Source of the DNA: Streptococcus sp.
GTDB lineage: Bacteria > Bacillota > Bacilli > Lactobacillales > Streptococcaceae
Length of the DNA: 12,558 nucleotides
NCBI RefSeq assembly: GCF_030825805.1
Contig: NZ_JAPJPF010000051.1
Location: forward strand, 1 to 12,558
Reading direction: 5' to 3'
A model generated the notes under the pieces. The model was not told the DNA's origin, ran no database searches, and saw only the letters and a list, made by a program, of their open reading frames with translations. Both the position numbers and the translations under genes were made by a program. Of this stretch, positions 6,914 through 12,558 are shown piece by piece (position 1 is the stretch's first letter; each line of letters starts with the position of its first letter).

Positions 6914-9355
6914 GTGAGTCAAATGAGAGAATTTTTTACAAAGTGCGGGAAGAAAATAAAAGACTTCTTTGCCAAGATGACTGTTGAGGTCGATGAGAAA
7001 GAAGACAAGGAGGGCTGGTCACTAGGAGATTTCCTAGCAACCATTCTCCGGACGATGAAACTCCTTTGGGATGTGTTATTGGTGTTTGCTATAGGTGGTC
7101 TCTTGTTTGGTGCAGGGATTGCAATTGGCTATGCAGCCAGCCTATTTAATGAGACAGAGACACCGGATCCGACCCAATTGGTTCAACAAGTGCGAAATAT
7201 TTCGAGCGTTTCAAAGATTTCCTACTCAGATGGAAGCATCATTTCTGATATTGACAGTGACTTGATTCGGATTCCTGTCCAAAAGGATGCGATTTCGGAC
7301 AATGTCAAAAAGGCTGTTATTGCAACTGAGGACGAAAATTTTAATAGCCATAACGGGGTTGTTCCGAAAGCGGTAATCCGGGCTACCTTGGGTTCAGTTG
7401 CTGGAGTAGGGTCCTCTAGTGGTGGTTCGACTCTGACCCAACAGTTGATCAAACAACAAGTTGTGGGAGATGCACCGACCTTCTCACGGAAGGCCGCTGA
7501 GATTATCGATGCCCTTGCTCTGGAGCGGGTAATGGATAAGGACGAAATTTTAACGACCTACCTCAATGTCTCTCCATTTGGTCGAAACAACCGGGGACAA
7601 AATATCGCAGGAGTGGAAGCTGCAGCTCAAGGGATTTTTGGTGTTTCTGCCAAAGACTTGACTGTTCCACAGGCGGCATTTATTGCTGGTTTGCCACAGA
7701 GTCCAATTGTCTACTCGCCTTACGCTTCTGATGGCAGCCTCAAGACTCCGGAAAATCAAGCTTTAGGCTTGGATCGTGCCAAGGATGTCTTGTACAATAT
7801 GTATCGGACGGGTGCTATCAGCAAGGAAGAGTACGACCAATATAGTCAATATGATCTAAGCAAGGATTTCCTTCCTTCAAATGGCATCGAGAAGACACCA
7901 CACGACTACTTGTATTTCCAAGCTGTTAGTGAAGCGGAAGATGCTATGTATGAGTATCTAATCAAGAGAGACAACGTTTCTAGTCACGACCTAAAAAACA
8001 ATTCAACGGTTAAGTCTTATCAAGAGTTAGCGAAGAAAGAATTGAGAGAGGGTGGCTATACGGTCCAAACCACTATCAACAAAGCTATCTACAATGCCAT
8101 GCAAGAAGCAGTTGCCAATTATGGTGGTATCTTGGATGATGGAACAGGTACGGTGGAAGTTGGGAATGTCCTTATGGACAACCGAACAGGAGCGATTCTT
8201 GGCTTTGTTGGGGGACGGAATTTTGACGGGAATCAAAATAACCATGCCTTTGATACAAAGCGTTCTCCAGGTTCTACCATTAAACCCTTGCTGGCTTATG
8301 GAATCGCCATTGACCAAGGCTTGATGGGAAGCAATAGCATCGTCTCCAATTACCCAACCAACTTCTCTAGTGGAGAGCCAATTATGCACGTGGATAACCG
8401 AGGAACTGGTATGATGGACCTCCGAGAGGCCCTCAATACCTCATGGAATATCCCAGCTTATTGGACCTATCGTACTCTCCGTGAAAAGGGTGTCGATGTA
8501 CCTGGCTATATGGAAAAAATGGGCTACGATATCGCTGAGTACGGCATTGAAAGTCTGCCAATGGGAGGCGGGATCGAAGTAAGCGTTGCCCAACATACAA
8601 ACGGTTATCAAACCCTTGCCAATAATGGGAATTACCAAAAACGCTACATGATTGAAAAAATCATGGACCAAAACGGAAAAGTTGTTTACCAGCACGAAAG
8701 CAAACCAACTCGAGTATACTCAGCAGCAACTGCGACTATCATGCAGGATCTGTTAAGAGGTGTCATCAGCTCCGGTGCAACAACGACCTTCAAGAGCCGG
8801 ATCAGCCAGGTCAACCCAACCCTTGCTAATGCCGATTGGATCGGGAAAACCGGAACTACCAATGAGAATGGAGATATGTGGCTCATGCTGTCTACTCCAA
8901 ATCTCACCTTAGGTGGCTGGATTGGACACGATAACAATGCTTCTATGGCTCCATTGACAGGTTACAACAACAACGCAAGCTACATGGCCTATTTAGCCAA
9001 TGCTATCTACCAGGCGGATCCAAATGCTTGGGGAGTGCAAGACCGCTTCACCCTAGATAGTAGTGTCATTTCATCGACTGTTCTGAAAGCTACAGGACAA
9101 CGACCTGGTCGTGTCAATGTCAATGGTCGTGACATCGATGTGTCGGGTGCGACAGTTACCAGCTATTGGGCTAAAAATGGTGCTCCACAAACGACCTACC
9201 GTTTTGCTATTGGTGGATCAGATAATGATTATGCTAGTGCTTGGGCTGGAATGCTAGGAGGTTCAGCGGGGACTTCCAATGGGAATCGCAATAGCAATCG
9301 GACAGGCAATACTAGTACGCCAAGCAGTTCATCATCGAGTGGACAAAACCGGTAA
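6914..9355 (+). CDS. pbp1b: Class A penicillin-binding protein PBP1b (bifunctional glycosyltransferase/transpeptidase)
   Basis: This 813-residue membrane enzyme polymerises lipid II into glycan strands and cross-links peptides outside the membrane. An N-terminal cytoplasmic part (about 1-50, Lys/Glu-rich) is followed by one membrane segment (about 53-75). The GT51 glycosyltransferase shows TEDENFNSH with E139, GGSTLTQQ (170-177), [15 protein letters not shown] with E204, and [11 protein letters not shown]. The transpeptidase domain has the catalytic S454 in SPGSTIK (K457), SWN at 510-512 and KTGT at 645-648, all intact. These positions are close to those of pneumococcal PBP1b (Ser460, 821 residues), so I assign PBP1b rather than PBP1a or PBP2a. 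The last ~35 residues are a low-complexity Ser/Asn/Gly/Thr tail. No substitution in the three core active-site motifs suggests lost activity or altered penicillin binding. Transcription is monocistronic as far as the visible signals show, unless it reads on into rpoB. Confidence 0.95.
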   Translation: MSQMREFFTKCGKKIKDFFAKMTVEVDEKEDKEGWSLGDFLATILRTMKLLWDVLLVFAIGGLLFGAGIAIGYAASLFNETETPDPTQLVQQVRNISSVSKISYSDGSIISDIDSDLIRIPVQKDAISDNVKKAVIATEDENFNSHNGVVPKAVIRATLGSVAGVGSSSGGSTLTQQLIKQQVVGDAPTFSRKAAEIIDALALERVMDKDEILTTYLNVSPFGRNNRGQNIAGVEAAAQGIFGVSAKDLTVPQAAFIAGLPQSPIVYSPYASDGSLKTPENQALGLDRAKDVLYNMYRTGAISKEEYDQYSQYDLSKDFLPSNGIEKTPHDYLYFQAVSEAEDAMYEYLIKRDNVSSHDLKNNSTVKSYQELAKKELREGGYTVQTTINKAIYNAMQEAVANYGGILDDGTGTVEVGNVLMDNRTGAILGFVGGRNFDGNQNNHAFDTKRSPGSTIKPLLAYGIAIDQGLMGSNSIVSNYPTNFSSGEPIMHVDNRGTGMMDLREALNTSWNIPAYWTYRTLREKGVDVPGYMEKMGYDIAEYGIESLPMGGGIEVSVAQHTNGYQTLANNGNYQKRYMIEKIMDQNGKVVYQHESKPTRVYSAATATIMQDLLRGVISSGATTTFKSRISQVNPTLANADWIGKTGTTNENGDMWLMLSTPNLTLGGWIGHDNNASMAPLTGYNNNASYMAYLANAIYQADPNAWGVQDRFTLDSSVISSTVLKATGQRPGRVNVNGRDIDVSGATVTSYWAKNGAPQTTYRFAIGGSDNDYASAWAGMLGGSAGTSNGNRNSNRTGNTSTPSSSSSSGQNR

Positions 9356-9405
9356 AAATTATCAGGGACAATACCATAAAATCGTTTTCATGTCTAGAGA
9401 AAACC

Positions 9406-9434
9406 TTGTGTTTTTTGTGAAAATACGATATAAT
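9406..9434 (+). promoter_or_regulatory. Promoter upstream of rpoB (P1)
   Basis: TATAAT at 9429-9434 is a perfect -10. A weak -35, TTGTGT (9406-9411), lies 17 bases upstream. Initiation near 9441 gives a leader of about 335 bases before rpoB, interrupted by the hairpin at 9492-9538. Confidence 0.6.
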
Positions 9435-9437
9435 AAG

Positions 9438-9452
9438 GACAAGTAATTTGTC
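9438..9452. repeat. Inverted repeat just downstream of the P1 -10 element
   Basis: GACAA-GTAAT-TTGTC is a perfect 5-bp inverted repeat over the likely start site of P1. GGACAA (9437-9442) could instead pair with TTGTCC (9472-9477). It may be an operator or a 5' hairpin; neither is proven. Confidence 0.35.
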
Positions 9453-9491
9453 GTGTGCTTTATTTGAAATATTGTCCAAATAGAAGCTTAC

Positions 9492-9538
9492 AGCAGTTAA
9501 ATCAAACTTTATAAAAGTCGATTTAGCTGCTCTTTTTG
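9492..9538 (+). terminator. Intrinsic terminator-like hairpin between pbp1b and rpoB (possible attenuator)
   Basis: AGCAGTTAAATC (9492-9503) pairs over 12 bp, one of them a U-G, with GATTTAGCTGCT (9520-9531). Inside, ACTTT (9506-9510) pairs with AAAGT (9514-9518) around a 3-base loop. CTTTTTG follows (9532-9538). It lies 137 bases after the pbp1b stop but about 50 bases downstream of P1. It would therefore end pbp1b transcripts and also cut P1 transcripts to about 100 bases unless read through. Confidence 0.8.
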
Positions 9539-9563
9539 TGCCTATTTTTAGAAACAAACAGAT

Positions 9564-9592
9564 TTGTCATACAAACTTAATCTTTCTAAAAA
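9564..9592 (+). promoter_or_regulatory. Weak candidate second promoter of rpoB (P2)
   Basis: TTGTCA (9564-9569, 5/6 match) is 17 bases from TAAAAA (9587-9592, 4/6 match). If active, it would start downstream of the terminator-like hairpin and give a leader of about 178 bases holding only the 9604-9748 structure. The -10 is poor. Confidence 0.35.
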
Positions 9593-9603
9593 TTCCAAAA
9601 AGG

Positions 9604-9748
9604 ATGAATGATACGGAGGAGATTTCTTCTCACGTGATGTAGATCACACCCCCTTCATAACATCGTTTCGACTGGATCAGAACTATTCTGATGTGGTCAG
9701 AAGCGATCTAGAAACCGGATTTTCAGAGAGGGCCTTCCCCTAGCTGGT
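9604..9748 (+). promoter_or_regulatory. Structured rpoB 5' leader, candidate Lacto-rpoB RNA motif
   Basis: Several helices can be drawn. ATGAA (9604-9608) pairs with TTCAT (9654-9658) and may close a domain that includes GTGAT-GTAG-ATCAC (9634-9647). The main arm is ATCGTTTC (9662-9669) with GAAGCGAT (9700-9707), then GAC/GTC (9670-9672 with 9696-9698, A9699 bulged), a 3x3 internal loop, and ATCAGAA/TTCTGAT (9676-9682 with 9686-9692) around CTA. A last stem pairs ACCGG (9714-9718) with CTGGT (9744-9748) and encloses AGGG/CCCT (9729-9732 with 9738-9741). A conserved RNA motif called Lacto-rpoB is known from rpoB 5' UTRs of lactic acid bacteria and was proposed to regulate RNA polymerase synthesis. 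The position fits, but I did not compare it with the covariance model, so the assignment is inference. Confidence 0.6.
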
Positions 9749-9762
9749 ATCCTAGTATAGAA

Positions 9763-9768
9763 AAGGAG
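9763..9768 (+). promoter_or_regulatory. Ribosome binding site selecting the TTG start of rpoB
   Basis: AAGGAG ends 8 bases before TTG at 9777. No ATG or GTG in the same frame is better placed, and the conserved [11 protein letters not shown] begins at the next codon. Confidence 0.85.
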
Positions 9769-9776
9769 TTAAAACT

Positions 9777-12558
9777 TTGGCAGGACATGACGTTCAATAC
9801 GGGAAACATCGGACCCGTCGTAGTTTTTCAAGAATCAAAGAAGTTCTTGATTTACCAAATTTGATTGAAATCCAAACGGATTCATTTAAAGATTTTCTGG
9901 ATCATGGTTTGAAAGAAGTTTTCGAAGATGTATTGCCAATTTCGAACTTCACAGACACAATGGAGTTGGAATTCGTCGGCTATGAAATCAGAGAACCAAA
10001 GTATACCTTGGAAGAAGCACGTATCCATGATGCGAGCTATTCTGCCCCAATCTTTGTAACCTTCCGCTTGGTTAACAAGGAAACAGGCGAAATCAAAACT
10101 CAAGAAGTCTTCTTTGGTGATTTCCCAATCATGACTGAGATGGGAACCTTCATCATCAATGGTGGAGAGCGGATCATCGTATCTCAGCTCGTCCGTTCAC
10201 CAGGTGTCTACTTCAATGATAAGGTGGACAAGAACGGTAAGGTTGGCTATGGATCAACGGTTATTCCGAACCGTGGAGCTTGGCTAGAGCTTGAAACAGA
10301 CTCAAAAGATATTGCTTATACTCGTATCGACCGTACGCGTAAGATTCCATTTACGACCTTAGTTCGTGCCCTTGGTTTCTCTGGGGATGACGAGATTTTT
10401 GATATCTTTGGGGATAGTGAATTAGTTCGCAACACTGTTGAAAAAGATATCCACAAAAATCCAATGGATTCTCGTACAGATGAAGCTCTTAAAGAAATTT
10501 ATGAGCGTCTTCGTCCAGGTGAGCCAAAAACAGCGGAAAGCTCACGTAGCTTGTTGGTAGCCCGTTTCTTTGACCCACGTCGTTATGACTTGGCCCCAGT
10601 TGGTCGCTACAAGATCAACAAGAAACTCAATATCAAGAACCGTTTGTTGAACCAAACGATCGCAGAACCATTGGTAGATGCCGAAACAGGAGAAATCCTT
10701 GTAGAAGCTGGTACCGTGATGACACGCGATGTCATCGACAGCATCTCAGAACATTTGGATGGTGATCTGAACAAGATTGTCTATACTCCAAATGATTCAG
10801 CAGTATTGACAGAACCAGTCGTTCTTCAAAAATTCAAGGTTGTGGCACCAACAGATCCAGATCGCGTTGTCACTATCATCGGCAATGCTAATCCAGATGA
10901 TAAGGTTCGTACCATCACTCCAGCCGATATCCTTGCTGAAATGAGCTACTTCCTTAACTTGGCTGAAGGTCTTGGCCGCGTGGATGATATCGACCACCTT
11001 GGAAACCGCCGGATCCGTGCGGTTGGTGAATTACTTGCCAACCAAGTGCGTCTTGGACTTTCACGGATGGAACGTAATGTTCGTGAACGCATGTCTGTTC
11101 AAGATAATGAAGTATTAACACCACAACAAATTATCAACATTCGTCCAGTGACTGCAGCGATCAAAGAATTCTTTGGTTCTTCACAATTGTCCCAGTTCAT
11201 GGACCAACACAATCCACTTTCTGAGTTGTCTCACAAACGTCGTTTATCAGCTTTAGGGCCTGGTGGTTTGACACGTGACCGTGCTGGATACGAAGTCCGT
11301 GACGTGCACTACACTCACTATGGACGTATGTGTCCAATCGAAACACCTGAAGGACCAAACATCGGTTTGATTAACAACTTGTCATCCTACGGACACTTGA
11401 ACAAGTATGGATTCATCCAAACGCCATACCGTAAAGTAGACCGTGAAAAAGGTGTGGTCACTAACGAAATCGTTTGGTTGACAGCTGATGAAGAAGATGA
11501 GTACATCGTAGCCCAGTCCAACTCTAAGTTGAACGAAAAAGGTGGTTTTGCTGAGCCAATCGTTATGGGACGTCACCGTGGTAACAACCAAGAGTTCCCA
11601 TCTGATCAAGTCGACTACATGGATGTATCTCCAAAACAAGTAGTTGCCGTTGCGACAGCATGTATTCCGTTCTTGGAAAACGATGACTCCAACCGTGCCC
11701 TCATGGGTGCCAACATGCAACGTCAGGCTGTGCCATTGATCGATCCAAAAGCGCCTTACGTGGGTACTGGTATGGAATATCAAGCAGCTCATGACTCAGG
11801 AGCTGCAGTCATTGCGCAACATGATGGTAAAGTTAGCTATGCAGATGCGGATAAGGTAGAAGTTCGTCGTAAAGATGGATCTCTTGATGTCTACCACATC
11901 CAAAAATTCCGTCGTTCAAACTCAGGTACTGCATACAACCAACGTACTCTTGTAAAAGTTGGTGACGTTGTTGAAAAAGGAGACTTTATCGCAGACGGTC
12001 CATCGATGGAAAAAGGGGAAATGGCCCTTGGTCAAAACCCAATCGTCGCATACATGACATGGGAAGGTTACAACTTTGAGGATGCCGTTATCATGAGCGA
12101 ACGCTTGGTGAAAGAAGATGTCTACACATCTGTTCACTTGGAAGAATTCGAATCAGAAACGCGCGACACTAAGTTAGGCCCTGAAGAAATCACTCGTGAA
12201 ATTCCAAACGTTGGGGAAGATGCTCTCAGAAACCTTGACGAAATGGGTATTATCCGTATCGGTGCGGAAGTAAAAGAAGGCGACATCTTAGTTGGTAAGG
12301 TGACACCGAAGGGTGAAAAAGACCTTTCTGCTGAAGAACGTCTCCTCCACGCTATTTTTGGAGATAAATCTCGTGAAGTGCGTGATACTTCTCTTCGTGT
12401 ACCTCACGGTGGAGATGGTGTTGTTCGCGATGTCAAGATCTTTACGCGTGCAAACGGAGATGAATTGCAATCGGGTGTGAACATGTTGGTTCGTGTTTAC
12501 ATCGCACAAAAACGCAAGATCCGCGTCGGAGATAAGATGGCCGGTCGTCACGGAAACA
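9777..12558 (+). CDS. rpoB: DNA-directed RNA polymerase beta subunit, N-terminal 927 codons (3' end outside window)
   Basis: The frame from TTG at 9777 stays open to the window edge and encodes 927 residues of a protein that is about 1190 residues in streptococci. The beta subunit forms, with beta-prime, the active centre of RNA polymerase. Visible parts are the N-terminal protrusion and lobes ([37 protein letters not shown]) and the rifampicin-binding cluster I at about 467-496 ([20 protein letters not shown], then [10 protein letters not shown]). Q470, D476, H486, R489 and S491 all look wild type, so no common rifampicin-resistance change is present there. [11 protein letters not shown] and a full [12 protein letters not shown] follow, and the window ends in [12 protein letters not shown] (916-927), next to the catalytic site. 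The TTG start with AAGGAG 8 bases away is usual for streptococcal rpoB. rpoC would be expected next. Codon use is strongly biased, as for a highly expressed gene. Confidence 0.98.
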   Translation, partial: MAGHDVQYGKHRTRRSFSRIKEVLDLPNLIEIQTDSFKDFLDHGLKEVFEDVLPISNFTDTMELEFVGYEIREPKYTLEEARIHDASYSAPIFVTFRLVNKETGEIKTQEVFFGDFPIMTEMGTFIINGGERIIVSQLVRSPGVYFNDKVDKNGKVGYGSTVIPNRGAWLELETDSKDIAYTRIDRTRKIPFTTLVRALGFSGDDEIFDIFGDSELVRNTVEKDIHKNPMDSRTDEALKEIYERLRPGEPKTAESSRSLLVARFFDPRRYDLAPVGRYKINKKLNIKNRLLNQTIAEPLVDAETGEILVEAGTVMTRDVIDSISEHLDGDLNKIVYTPNDSAVLTEPVVLQKFKVVAPTDPDRVVTIIGNANPDDKVRTITPADILAEMSYFLNLAEGLGRVDDIDHLGNRRIRAVGELLANQVRLGLSRMERNVRERMSVQDNEVLTPQQIINIRPVTAAIKEFFGSSQLSQFMDQHNPLSELSHKRRLSALGPGGLTRDRAGYEVRDVHYTHYGRMCPIETPEGPNIGLINNLSSYGHLNKYGFIQTPYRKVDREKGVVTNEIVWLTADEEDEYIVAQSNSKLNEKGGFAEPIVMGRHRGNNQEFPSDQVDYMDVSPKQVVAVATACIPFLENDDSNRALMGANMQRQAVPLIDPKAPYVGTGMEYQAAHDSGAAVIAQHDGKVSYADADKVEVRRKDGSLDVYHIQKFRRSNSGTAYNQRTLVKVGDVVEKGDFIADGPSMEKGEMALGQNPIVAYMTWEGYNFEDAVIMSERLVKEDVYTSVHLEEFESETRDTKLGPEEITREIPNVGEDALRNLDEMGIIRIGAEVKEGDILVGKVTPKGEKDLSAEERLLHAIFGDKSREVRDTSLRVPHGGDGVVRDVKIFTRANGDELQSGVNMLVRVYIAQKRKIRVGDKMAGRHGN

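Larger units (their letters stand above)
9356..9776 (+). other. Non-coding region between pbp1b and rpoB
   Basis: This 421-base gap holds no convincing protein gene. Left to right it contains a cre-like sequence (9377-9390), a promoter (9406-9434), an inverted repeat (9438-9452), a terminator-like hairpin (9492-9538), a weak second promoter (9564-9592), a structured leader (9604-9748) and the rpoB ribosome site. No terminator lies between the pbp1b stop and the first promoter, so pbp1b transcripts probably end at the 9492-9538 hairpin or run into rpoB. Confidence 0.8.

Noticed and set aside
8027..8389. Minus-strand frame of 120 codons inside pbp1b
   Set aside because: It lies opposite the transpeptidase domain containing the conserved SPGSTIK motif, with no evidence for expression.
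9312..9557. Open reading frame of 81 codons on the minus strand in the pbp1b-rpoB gap
   Set aside because: It overlaps the pbp1b end, covers the promoter and terminator hairpin of the plus strand, has no recognisable domain, and its composition is that of translated AT-rich intergenic DNA.
11178..11268. Possible rifampicin-resistance substitutions in rpoB cluster I
   Set aside because: The residues usually altered in resistance (equivalents of E. coli Q513, D516, H526, R529 and S531) all appear wild type.

Overview
The window looks like chromosomal DNA of a Streptococcus. A mitis/sanguinis-type oral streptococcus is my guess, and the species is not resolved. The grounds are moderately low GC, typical Gram-positive promoters and Shine-Dalgarno sites, a class A penicillin-binding protein whose motif spacing closely matches streptococcal PBP1b, an rpoB that starts with TTG ([12 protein letters not shown]...), and the order rlmA-tyrS-pbp1b-rpoB with tyrS and pbp1b divergent, as in many streptococci.

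Layout. (1) 1-741: the 3' end of a sugar ABC-transporter substrate-binding protein gene, closed by a hairpin terminator. (2) 936-4507: a three-gene operon encoding a YesL-like membrane protein (DUF624), a YesM-like sensor histidine kinase and a YesN-like AraC-type response regulator. A good match to the CcpA-binding (cre) consensus lies in an inverted repeat just upstream of its extended -10 promoter. (3) 4508-5457: a bidirectional terminator shared with the convergent gene rlmA (23S rRNA guanine methyltransferase family), then a second hairpin that terminates tyrS. (4) 5458-6913: tyrS on the minus strand, and a divergent tyrS/pbp1b promoter region. (5) 6914-9355: pbp1b, complete. (6) 9356-9776: a 421-base non-coding region. 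It holds a promoter, an intrinsic-terminator-like hairpin, a weak second promoter and a structured rpoB 5' leader, which by position is a candidate for the known Lacto-rpoB RNA motif. (7) 9777-12558: the first 927 codons of rpoB, cut by the window edge.

How the genes work together. The left part is a carbohydrate-sensing and uptake module. The kinase and regulator probably control the adjacent transporter, and glucose repression is likely superimposed through cre. The right part is housekeeping: tRNA charging, rRNA modification, peptidoglycan synthesis and transcription. All coding regions belong to known families, and I see no mobile element, CRISPR array, tRNA or rRNA. The least explained sequence is non-coding: the yesL leader, the rlmA start with no Shine-Dalgarno site, and above all the rpoB leader.
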